The position numbers were made by a program, and so were the translations under genes. A stretch of 64,000 bases of DNA, from the NCBI GenBank assembly GCA_037577475.1, contig CM075202.1:10112501-10176500 (forward strand), in the 5' to 3' direction. Under the pieces are notes generated by a model. It did not search any database. It worked only from the letters and a program-made list of their open reading frames with translations, and was not told the DNA's origin. This DNA is from Chaunax sp. Z400. Lineage: Eukaryota; Chordata; Actinopteri; Lophiiformes; Chaunacidae. This document shows positions 23,601-34,100 of the stretch, in pieces. Within the stretch, counting starts at the first letter, position 1. Each line of letters starts with the position of its first letter.

Positions 23601-26600
23601 CTGACAAGAAACATTTATTAGCCTCCTCATGAGGCCACAAATAAATCAGTTAATGACCATCCAAACGAAAAAAACATCCCGTACAAGTCAACAGCTGACA
23701 CCAGGGGGAAATAAGGGAAGTATATAAAACTGCATCCCTCACATTAATTCAAACAGAAGTGTGATCTTTAATATGAGGACAGTCCAGAATCAGGATCACT
23801 GCTGGCAGAATAGCAACGATGGCCTGCTTAGTTTAGTAGTTTAACAGCTGTTTTAAAAAGAGCCAAACGGCTGAGGATTTGTGAGTCGTTTTGCTGCTTT
23901 CTTGAATTCATCAGTCCATTAAGCCTGACTTCTAATTTTAATCTTATTTCTCTCTTTAAGACATCTATGGAGAGCAGCACAACACTGTGGGACCTCTACT
24001 CTGTCCACCACACTAGGAACTCATCCCTTTTCCTGCAGCCTTTCCAGAACTCCTCCACACCTTCTCCTCCTCCGCCTGCTGACCCAGTGACTTCCTTTAA
24101 CGTGGCATACATGGCTGCCGAGCTCGTTATTGCCTCTCTCTCCACCATGGGCAATTCACTGGTCTGTGCTGCCGTGGGATTCAACCGCAAGCTACGCACC
24201 GTCACAAACTACTTTTTGGTCTCGCTTGCGGTTGCTGACATCTGTGTGGGTGCAATTGCCGTTCCCTTTGCCATCTTGACAGATATGGGTTTGCCGCGTC
24301 ACAATCTCTACCCGTGTCTGCTCATGCTAAGTGTTTTAATAATGTTCACCCAAAGCTCCATCTTCAGCCTGCTTGCAGTGGCTGTAGATCGTTACGTGGC
24401 CATCTTCAAGCCCTTCCGCTACCAGGCCCTGATGACGTCTCGCAACGCTGTGCTGGTGGTCCTGACCACGTGGCTGCTGGCCTTTCTCATTGGACTTGTG
24501 CCTCTGATGGGCTGGCACAAGACACAATGCGATTCAAGCTACTGCTTCTTTGTCTTGGTGGTGGATATGAGCTATGTGGTCTATTTCATCTTCTTTACTT
24601 GTTTGATAATACCCTTGGTGATCATGTTTTTTATTTATGGCCAAATTTTTGTCGCAGTTAAGCGCCAGCTGAAACGCATTGCAACCGAGCAGAGTGGCAG
24701 AGGGGAGGGACAAATGAAGGCTGCAGCCAGCATGCGCAGAGAGATGAAGACGGCTACATCGCTTTTTCTGGTTCTTTTTTTCTTCACAATCTGCTGGATT
24801 CCGCTCTACATAATCAACTGTTTCCTGCTGCTGTGTCCACACCGCCCTGTGCCGCTAGAGCTGCTGCTCACTGCCATCATCCTGTCACATGCCAACTCTG
24901 CTGTCAACCCCTTCTTATATGCATACACGATGACAGCTTTCAAAGACACCTTCAAGGCAATTTTCGTGTGCTGTAGGATGGTAAAAGACAGAGAGCCTTC
25001 AAACATAGCCAGTGGTGACAATAAAGAGGCGGCGCGTACCTGATCATTCTTGTTCTCATTAAAACACTGAAAAATACTGTCAAAATGCTAATAAAAGTAT
25101 CCGACCAACACAAAAGAATATTAGCCTTTCATATTCGTCTCACCCTTCAGTTTTGACAACAGGGAGCCTCTTCTTAAGTTCCTCTTTGTCTTCTGCTCGT
25201 AGTGCATTAAAACCCTTCAGCTGGGCAGCGCTGTATTCAGGTTTGAAGACCAGTTCCTCCCTACGGCTCACGAAACACGCCGTGTGGTACCAGCGGTCGA
25301 TCAGACCAAGCTGGGGCTTCTCTGGGTCCACAGTTTTTTTGGATACACGGATCTGATCCTAAAGGAGAGGCAAGGGAATGTTATGTTGAATACATTAATT
25401 GTATTTTTATAATAGTAAATGTTACTTTCAAATAACTGTTGAGCAATCCGTGTGCGAATAAAAGTGATTCAAACCTTTTCTATTTTCTGCTCACAGCCTT
25501 TGCATGTGCTGCGGTTTGACTTGGCATATTCAACCGCAAAATCATTCAGTGTTTTTTCTCCTTTAGCTCCACTTTTTGGGTCCCCTTTTCCTACAAGAAG
25601 GAAGCCATCCAATTTTCACTTTCAAGTCAACCAAGAGCAAGAACTAAATCAATTAATTACTGGTTCTATCATCTCCGTGACACTCAGATGGACTGCACAG
25701 ACTGTGCATGTCGTCTGTGGCAATATAATATTTAAAAAATCAATTAAGATGCAAGTTAATGTTAAAAGTCAGGTACTGACCTCCTGTTGCTCCACCACTT
25801 TCAATGGCCTTTTTGACCTTCTCTTGGTCCTCCCAGCGGAGGTCCGAAAACCCACCGATATCAGCAGTGGACTGAGCTGCTGCTCGCTGCCAGAAGCAAG
25901 AGAAGTGGTGCCAGTGGGGGACCTTCCCATCAAACATGGGTGACTGGCAGACAAAGAAAACACAACAAAACAACAATGATTCAATGTATTAATGGGATGG
26001 AAACCTCCAAATGTCCAACATAATGATGATGATATACGAGCTGTATTGCTTTACTCCTGGTGGTGTGTTTCTTTTACCGGTCCATCTGTCTGGTGTTCAA
26101 AAATTAAATTTACAAATATAAAGTAAAAAAAACCAACAACAACAGATGGCATTAGTGTGCAGGCCACTTTCATACACACAACAAATATTGATTCAAAATG
26201 GCACAACATTGCTTATGGCCATTAATTATAATGTCATAATCACGTGCCAATGCAGATTCGTGTTTAATAGGTTGATTTAGTCCAACTGGTTTTCAGAGGA
26301 AATCTGGAGCTGCTCCACAAGCCATGAGTAAGGAGGCTGACATTGTATTTCTGAGCCTCTTCATTCTCAGTGGACCTGCAAGCAGCCATACATTGTGGTA
26401 AAGATGCTGCCGTGATTTTGGTCTGTGGGGTAAATACTCACCCACACGTTGGAAAGGTTGTCGTCTTATAACACAACCTCAAGATGCATGAAAATGCGAG
26501 TGAACTTTATTTTCATGAACATAAGGAAGGATTACTGTGAGATTCCGACATTTAGAGAGGCTCAGCAGCTCTTTGTGAATGATATTCACTAGACAATGTC

Positions 26601-26914
26601 AGCCATTTAAATGCTAACGAGGGCCTGACCTAAGAAAACTGAAACCACACTACAAACTACACATTTCATTGTCCAACGAGTTTACTTATAGTCTATATAT
26701 TGGCAGAATATATTATCAAATTATCACTGTGGTGGTAAGATTGCTAACAGAGCTGGTTTCTCCAGATGGACTCCAGACGTCTCTACGTTACCTGCACCAT
26801 GATGGCCATTCTCAGCGAGTCTTTAGCTATGTTTTCCTTGCATTTCTTGCACGAAGCACGACCGCTTTTGGCATATTCCGCTTTGTAAAGCTTGTCCTCT
26901 TGAGAGTCCGCCAT
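17606..26914 (-). CDS. parp1: PARP1, poly(ADP-ribose) polymerase 1
   Basis: Twenty-three exons: 26914-26792, 25943-25781, 25590-25475, 25358-25144, 23329-23239, 23137-23021, 22668-22492, 22277-22115, 22028-21888, 21751-21512, 21346-21281, 21197-21065, 20969-20774, 20673-20545, 20314-20231, 19985-19863, 19777-19649, 19515-19417, 19232-19080, 18915-18788, 18669-18608, 18320-18206 and 17687-17606. The sum is 3045 nt, 1014 residues, equal to human. Visible in order are Zn1 (C22, C25, H54, C57), Zn2 (C125, C128, H159, C162), an NLS with the caspase-3 site DEVD211-214/G, Zn3 (C292, C295, C308, C318), BRCT (about 385-480), WGR (about 540-645), the helical regulatory domain (about 660-780) and the ART domain with H862, Y896 and E988. 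It is a nuclear DNA-break sensor that makes poly(ADP-ribose) from NAD+. All key residues are intact. Confidence 0.98.
17688..18205 (-). other. U12-type (minor spliceosome) GT-AG intron of parp1
   Basis: On the minus strand the donor reads GTATCCTTT from 18205, the U12 consensus. A branch-site-like TTCCTCAAC at 17710-17702 lies about 15 nt from the acceptor CAG, with one mismatch to TTCCTTAAC. Both signals fit the minor spliceosome. The intron separates GA from G of the Glu988 codon. Confidence 0.88.
17859..17868 (+). promoter_or_regulatory. Partial CTCF-like core motif
   Basis: CCACTAGGGG inside the parp1 U12 intron matches the first ten positions of the CTCF core, but the following bases (TG) do not. 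Confidence 0.25.
23721..23966 (+). promoter_or_regulatory. Candidate promoter and 5' UTR of the nested GPCR
   Basis: TATATAAAA at 23721-23729 is a good TATA box in parp1 intron 4 on the plus strand, which would place initiation near 23750. Just before the GPCR ATG, a pyrimidine-rich stretch ending in TTTAAG at 23960 could be a 3' splice site, so a short non-coding first exon may exist between them. Inferred from motifs and spacing. Confidence 0.45.
23967..25043 (+). CDS. Adenosine-receptor-like class A GPCR nested in parp1 intron 4
   Basis: One uninterrupted 358-codon reading frame with seven hydrophobic segments. Class A landmarks are N63 (TM1), D91 (TM2), C117 paired with C193, DRY at 141-143, W169, P216, CWIP at 276-279 and NPFLYAY at 314-320. 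Adenosine-receptor signatures are FTQSSIFSLLAVAVDRY in TM3, IINCF in TM6 with N284 (A2A N253) and SHANS in TM7 with H308 (A2A H278). F195 matches A2A F168, but the next ECL2 residue is V196 where A1/A2 receptors have Glu. Human A3 also has Val there. The A2A H250 position is Tyr281. N-glycosylation sequons lie at N18 and N28, and C335/C336 could be palmitoylated. The family senses extracellular adenosine and couples to Gi or Gs. The subtype is uncertain: A3-like, A2-like or a fish-specific divergent member. Confidence 0.9.
   Translation: MESSTTLWDLYSVHHTRNSSLFLQPFQNSSTPSPPPPADPVTSFNVAYMAAELVIASLSTMGNSLVCAAVGFNRKLRTVTNYFLVSLAVADICVGAIAVPFAILTDMGLPRHNLYPCLLMLSVLIMFTQSSIFSLLAVAVDRYVAIFKPFRYQALMTSRNAVLVVLTTWLLAFLIGLVPLMGWHKTQCDSSYCFFVLVVDMSYVVYFIFFTCLIIPLVIMFFIYGQIFVAVKRQLKRIATEQSGRGEGQMKAAASMRREMKTATSLFLVLFFFTICWIPLYIINCFLLLCPHRPVPLELLLTAIILSHANSAVNPFLYAYTMTAFKDTFKAIFVCCRMVKDREPSNIASGDNKEAART
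25090..25095 (+). terminator. PolyA signal of the nested GPCR
   Basis: AATAAA lies 47 bp past the receptor stop codon and about 50 bp before parp1 exon 4 (25144). The receptor transcript could therefore end without overlapping parp1 coding sequence. Confidence 0.55.
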
Positions 26915-29417
26915 GCTTCTTCAAAAATATTGCTAATTGATAAGAACTTAGAGTAGGGCGAACTTTAGCCGGATAACGAAGAGCCAACAACAACGCAGAA
27001 GCACAGGAGTGGAGCCCGCGTGAGTGAAGGCAGCCACAGAGCGACGACACGAGGACAGACGTCCCACTTCCGTCACTGTTTCCTGATACCAAAAACTCTA
27101 CTGCAAACAATCTGCGGCTCTTTCCCCCTCAGCTTTATTGAGTTTTATGAAACCAAAGAAGAGTACCAAGCTCCAAACTTATAATATAATTTATATTTAT
27201 ATATACATAATTTATTACCGGTAATGCATACTCATTAGACTAAAAACCTGGACTTGAGTCACAGACTTGTGGACAATTAAGACTTGAGAATCCAAAGAGG
27301 CTGTGCCAGTCCACGAGGAGAATTACTTCGTGATGAATACTGATGGGGACACATTGTGTAAAATGCTGCGTACTCCAGTTTTATTACGCGAGAAATTTAT
27401 ATAAATAAAATAAAATTCTTCTGCATCTACCATAGAAAACTCTCATCTGAGATAGAGGTTCGTCGCCTAAAATGAACCAATTTTTTCAAACGCCGAGTGA
27501 TTGGTCTTTCACAATAGACGATCAAGGAATCGGCAGTAGAATACCCGCGCGAGTCGCAGTCAGAACTAATGGAGTCAAGAGAGATCGCCATGGGATGTCC
27601 GAAGGAGTGTGCATTTTTGTTCCAGATCATGGAGGGATTAACCATCTTATGATGAAAATCAACAGCCTAGTCTGCTACAGCCTGTCCCTCTCTGTATCAA
27701 TTTTGATCACATCTATCAGTGCATTTTATGTTTTTGTACATTTATGGCCATGTGTGTGTGTGTGAGAAACACCATCCAAAGCACTCAAATACAGACTTAT
27801 CCAGCAGCAGAAAATTATTATGTGTAAATATTGTTGACAGTTGTAAACCCAGTGACCTGAAGGGATTAGGAAGAATACTATTAACAGTTGAGAAATAATA
27901 GCACTAAGATTTGTTGCAATCAATGGTTTTATTAGCTGAAAATGTAGACTATTAAATGTTTTAATAAAAATAATGAAAAACAAATATAATATGCCTAGGG
28001 GGAAAAAAAGAATAAGTGTCCCCATTTTGTTGTTACACATTGCATCTCCAGAATGCCAAACGTTTAGAAAACACAGCATCATGTTGTTTCAAACGAATCT
28101 GAGGTATGCAACATACATAGAAGAAGACTCTCTGTCATGTCTGTCATATTTTGATCTTCGGTTAACATTTATGCATTTTTTTGAGTTAATCTGTCATTGA
28201 AAAGTCTCTATACACCCATTAATAAGTATTCACAAAGTCCCATATGTGAGCTTGTCATCCTCAAATTGAAATATAAAAAATATAATAATCTGCAGTATAA
28301 TATGACAGAGATACTATTTGTATCTGGCCTATAATATAAAGTATCATTACATTATTATTATGCATCAAACTTCTTCATTAAGAGGAGTTACCTAGGAGGT
28401 GATTTTGGCCAAAATGTTAGTTCAAACGATGCACTCCCACCTCTCTCCTGTCTTTCACTGCTATGCTGGAAATGTAACCAGTTAAGTGACAGACGTTAGT
28501 TAGATTCCACAGAGGCAAATTTGAACAGGCTAGGGTGTGAGCTGTCACATTCAGATGTTTGACAAAAATCCCATTAGCAGTGATGATGACATGAAAGCTG
28601 TCAAAAAATAGTGCTGCAAATGGTAACAATACACATATTAAAGTATTTACATAAAAAGAAACACACTATGAGACATTTCATGAATAAATAATGGGACCTC
28701 TGTTTGTTGAAATATACTGCTCGCCAGAGATGCAGTGACAGAAGTCTCACTAAAATGGATATTTTGAAAAGTTTGGGTATTAGCAGCTTAGTAGGAATAG
28801 TGCATCAACCCTCAATACAAAATGTACTAAAAACTGTGTGGATCTGCAAGATGGAACAGTAAAAAAAAAAAAAAAAGAGTTGTCAGTCTTGTTTAGGCCA
28901 TTGTAGTCTATGACAGGTTGAATTTGTTGTTGTGAGGTATTCTGTGGTTTTGGCTTAGAGGTCTGAGGACTTGCTGGAGTATTATCCCAGCCAAAAAAGA
29001 CATATTGGCCTTTGTTAGTTTTAATCAAAATGAAACCAAAAGTTCAATGTGTAGGAATGGCAATTTACAGTAAAAACAGCAGTGCTCTCAGAATGCTTAC
29101 TCAGGCTAAAAGAGGCTAGTAGGACGCACATCTCTTTGTGAAATCTGCTCTTGGATGAGTTCCCCTACATGTAGAATAAGCACAATACAAACTGATGTCA
29201 TCATTTTAGGAATTTCTTTTTTAGATAACAGGGAAGTTAAGGAGGACATGGAGGAAACAGGAACAAAGGCTCTGGCAAGATTTGGATCTTCAGCTGAGAG
29301 CTACACCCTCCTCTGCTTGTTGTGCACCTAGTTATGGCAAAGTATGTAACATAAAGCAAAAAAACTGTAAATGAGCAGAAAAAATATGGCTGGGCTGTGT
29401 TCTCTTCAGCATCCCCC
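26915..29417. other. Interval between parp1 start and adenylate cyclase 3' end
   Basis: It contains the parp1 5' UTR/promoter on the minus strand (ACTTCCG ETS-like motif at about 27065, moderate CpG content to about 27110) and probably the cyclase 3' UTR near 29417. A CpG-containing patch around 27440-27650 has open frames on both strands without recognisable similarity. The rest is AT-rich. Confidence 0.5.
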
Positions 29418-31113
29418 TCAGCACTGAAGGGTGCAAGGGGTTAGACCGAACCCCCTGTTGGTCTCTCTCATCTTATCCTTGTGCCTGGCCTGGACGAGAC
29501 CAAACACCACTTCTGCAAGTGTCAAGCGTCCTCCTGTCCGCTCCCCGAAGCGACCACCTGTTCCAGTGTTGGTGATCTTGCTGCGCATGGTGCTGATGAA
29601 ATAGGTGCGAACTTTCCCCTGTCGCTCGCTCACCTACATTGACAGCAGAGGTCACACAGTGAGGTCATCCTTTCTCAATGTCCCTCAAGAAATTGATTAC
29701 AAGACCCCCTTCACAAATATATTTACAATGCATAAATATAGACACATTTCATGCACTAATGTCCACTTCCTGACCAATGATGCAACTCTCTCTGTTGTTT
29801 CTTTCCACCAGTAGATGTCGCCCTACGGCTGATCCCTGTCTGGGGTGTTTCCAGCTAATGCATTTGACTCAGGTTGATGTTAAGGGATGCTCTATTTTAA
29901 ATTTACTCAAGTAAAATTTTGGCATAGCTGAAAAATCACATATGTAACTAATAGCATTAATTACTATAAGGGCCACACCTTTATCTGGATCTAGTCCATA
30001 ATTCAATGGGTCCTGCTTTAGCATGGCATAATAACATGCCCCATTTCTTCTACTAAGTTTCATGACAATCCATCAATTGGTTAATTAATTCCTGAATCCA
30101 TCCCCTTATCGGGATCCACCCCAAAATTGAATGAGTTCTTTCCTGCCACATGCTCCTCCCTCACAACAAGTTTCATGAAAATCTGTCAAGCAATTTTTGT
30201 CTAATCCTGCCAACAGACAAACAATCCAACCAACAAGCAAACTGCCAGTGGAAACATAACCTCATTGGTGTAATAGCTAATTTGGATCAAGTTATGCCAC
30301 GTTCAGGGCCCTGGTATTTTACATGCTGCATCACTATGATAGCTCACTGGTTTGAACATTAGTATCAATTGTGTTATTGGTTTCATTAGTGCTGTGCCTG
30401 CTATGGCATTGTAAAATGTCAACTGTGACATTTTATTTCATTGAATAACATTAACAATAACATTACTGATGGCTTGTTGTTCTATTCCAGTAAATCATGG
30501 CAATGTGACAGTGAGCCATGCATGCACAATACCAGGACCCTAAAACTAAAGCATCAAAATAATTTAATGCCATCATTTATTTTTTATGATTATTATTCTT
30601 CAGCCACTCACCCCTTTGACAAAGATTTCTCCCCGTAGCTCCAAGAAAAAACCCCATTCTGCCAAGATCCTGCGTGTGGCCTCAGGAACCTGGATGCGTC
30701 CGCTCACACCTGTGCTGTCCATGCGGCTGGCCAGGTTCACTGTTGACCCCCAGATATCGTACTGCGGCTTGGTGGCACCAATCACCCCAGCGACTACTGG
30801 CCCATGGGCAATTCCTTTTTTCAAGTCCCACACAGACAAGTAATTCACTTTAAACAAATAATTAATCACCATTAAGTTGATTGCAACAGAAATCTTTGCA
30901 GAAAGTTGTGCACATCAACCAGCCTTTGTTTATGTGTCTGTGTGTTGGAGGTCAGACATTTAGCCACTTACCCACGCGCAGCTGAAAATTTTTGGCAGAG
31001 TGCCTGTTAATCTCTTTCAAGGTCTCTTGCATTGCCAACGCAAACAAAACCAGCTCACTTAAGTGATTCCATTCATCCATAGAACCCTGAGGGAGACAGA
31101 AACAGATACACAG

Positions 31114-31147
<34 letters not shown>

Positions 31148-34100
31148 CAAGCGGGAAAATTAATGATGGAAGGACAAATGTAGCCCAAACAAAAAAAAAG
31201 ATAATGGGACGTGAAGAATGTCTCCCACCTGTCCCTCTGGAGCTAAGCCAGAGGCGGCCATGTAGCAGCTTCCAATGGTCTTTATCTTCTCCACATAGTG
31301 GAAGTACGACTCCTCCAACAACTTGGTAGAAGAAACATTTATAAATAAAGAAGTTGAAGTTACACATCAATCTAGTAAAAACATTGCCAATAGCATGTTC
31401 GGGATTCAAATGCGCACATCTATTGGAAACATAACTTAATAATCAACGTTTTTATTGCTTTTATCTACAGAACCCAGAAACTTTCAGCCCTATATTCACC
31501 TCATCAAAGCCAGCTATGATCTCATTCAGAAGTCGGAGACAGTCCACTCCCTCATGTTTGATCTCTTTCTGCTCAAAGTACTTATTGAAGCCAGCGAGGG
31601 AGGCAAACATGACACCGACTTCATCATAGGACTGGGAGTAAAGCTCCTGAAATGAAAATGGTGTCATTCACTTTGACCTTGACTGGGTACTCTTAAAACA
31701 CGTCTTTGTTTGACTGGCAGGTCCATTTATTTATTCAATATGACATTTATTCATGAAGAATAATGAAGAAGTTGAATAAATTTCAACGAACTGCATGAAA
31801 AAGTCTTAATTTCGTTAGAAATGAAAATGAGGTTGAGGCCATGTAATTTTCCAGGTGCAATTACATTTACTTTTAATATTCATGGATATAAAGATCATAA
31901 ACAGTGTGAAAATGATACAACCAGAAAATGTATTCATGGATTTTTTAACAGTCCAATTTTCAACTACACTTGGACTTTAATCCCTATATTTTTGTTCTCT
32001 CACAATGAAAGCAATGAAGGCCAAGGCATCTGACAATAATCAGTTTTGGAAGTGTTGGAAGAGTCTTCACTGCACCTCATCGTTTTTGCTCCGGTCAAGA
32101 AAATGTCTCGCCACATGCATGGGCAGGATGTTGTGTAATAGACATTCATTGTGTTCCCGCAACTCCCTCATGTCCTCCACTTCCTGCTGCGCCTGCAGAC
32201 GCCACAGGAAGTCCAGTCTGGCAGTGGCCTCCCACTGCAAAGTAAAGGATAGAAAAAACTGTCAGAAGTAATCAGCCTGTGTGCGACACACTCCTTTATC
32301 CATCTGCTCAGTTTGGCAGTCAACAGATTCAGAACGAATTAAACTTAACAGCAGCACACTTTAAATGAGGAAAACTTCAGTGAGTTCAAGCAGTACCTGC
32401 CGCCCATTATAGAAGACAGCAACAATAAACATGGCCATGAGAAGAATGGAAATTCCTTTTCTTTTGACATAGTGAGATCTGTGCAGACATCAACGAAGAG
32501 AGGTAGAAGATGGAGTTGTTGTAAACACAAAGTAAAACAATTGCAGAGTGAATGTAGAAACGAAAAAAGCTGGTGCTGACCTGTGCAGCATATCATGGCG
32601 TGTGAGTGTGAGGAAGGCCAGGTGGATGAGGTAGGAGTAAACAGCCACCGCCAGCAGCAACACCGCCAGCTTCAGCAGAGAGTTCAGACGCAGGAAGACG
32701 GCACAAGTCACCATGGCAATCACACCACTCAGTACAAAGACCTGAGGAGACCGAGGAAGAAGAGGTTAGAGACACTGAAGAAGACCAACTGTTTCCTGAA
32801 TGTTTACAACTGCTTCTGTCCACACCTCGGGATAAGTGCAGACTGTGAGTGGACTTGAGGCTGTGTTGGATCTGTCCATTCCATCAGCATCCCCCGTGTC
32901 TGTGAGAATGCACCATACCTGAACACAAAATATACAAATGAGAGAAAACATTTCACAGCTAACAGAAGACCGAAAGACAAGAGTGTCACAATGAAACAAA
33001 TTCACATTTCCCATGAAGGCCTTTTGAAGATTTTAGCTGTTTTTTTTTTTTTTTGTGTGTGCATATTTTGGATCTGGAAACTCAGTTTCACCTGCAGTGA
33101 ACTTCATATGTCAGAATTGAGTGTACCCCTATCATCTACGCATACAGTATACATTTAAGTGGGGGAAATCAAGCCAAGAATAGGAGTAGAACTAATTTAA
33201 GTGACCGACTGTGCATTCCACTGGATTTATTAGTGGCCAAGTTAATTTGCTAAGTGCAGTTTTATGTAGAAAATTCTCCACCTCTAAAGAGTGGGCCCAA
33301 ATTAGTACAGAAAATCTATAGAAATGAAAGCTGAGGCAGGGAAAATAAACTTTAATTCAATACAAATTGGACCCTGTGTTGTTTAGACTCTCACCATGTC
33401 GGTAGAGACCAAGCCAAAGTTGGTGACAATGGCAGTGAGGGTGAGAAGGTTGCGGGCACTGTTGTTTTCATGGATCCAGCAGCAGAACTGCTGCAGTGCT
33501 GCAGGAGTCCACTTGAACTCTTCAGCCAGGGCCAACAGCAGCAGCACCATGTAGGCGAGCAGGAAGACTGAAAACTGGAGGACGGTCGGGTACAGTCTGC
33601 AGAAGGAGAACATCAGAGGAAGAGGAAGGCGGTGAGTAAAGTAGTGAAGGGTGGGGTGAAGAAACAAGAGGACGAAGATTAAAGAAGAGATTAAAGGATT
33701 AGATTGAATGAAAAGGGTTTGATGAACAGTGTTTGAAGGTGGATATTCTCAAGTTAGAAAAAGCAAAAGATAAAGAAGAATTTAATATTAATGCATAAAC
33801 AAGACAGATCATCTAGTGTTGTGTTTCTATGTTTATATAACCCTGCCGTTCTTGATAAATAGGGAAAATGTCAATGAGCATCCAGGTTAATATAATAAAA
33901 CCTTAATTAAAGACTTTACAGAGTTCAGCTTTAAATAAAATAACATAAATGAACCATTTAAATTTAACGGTGAACCAACAAACATGAAACTGACGCAGTG
34001 TACGCTGTGACTGGGCAGTGTTGTTATCCAACCTGGGTGCAGGAATGAGGGCCTGGGCAGCCATGAGAAAGAGGAGCATGATGAAGGAGCAGACCAAGTT

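Noticed and set aside
27427..27765. Open frames on both strands in a CpG-containing patch between parp1 and the cyclase
   Set aside because: No recognisable domain, no splice structure and no coding signal strong enough to call a gene.
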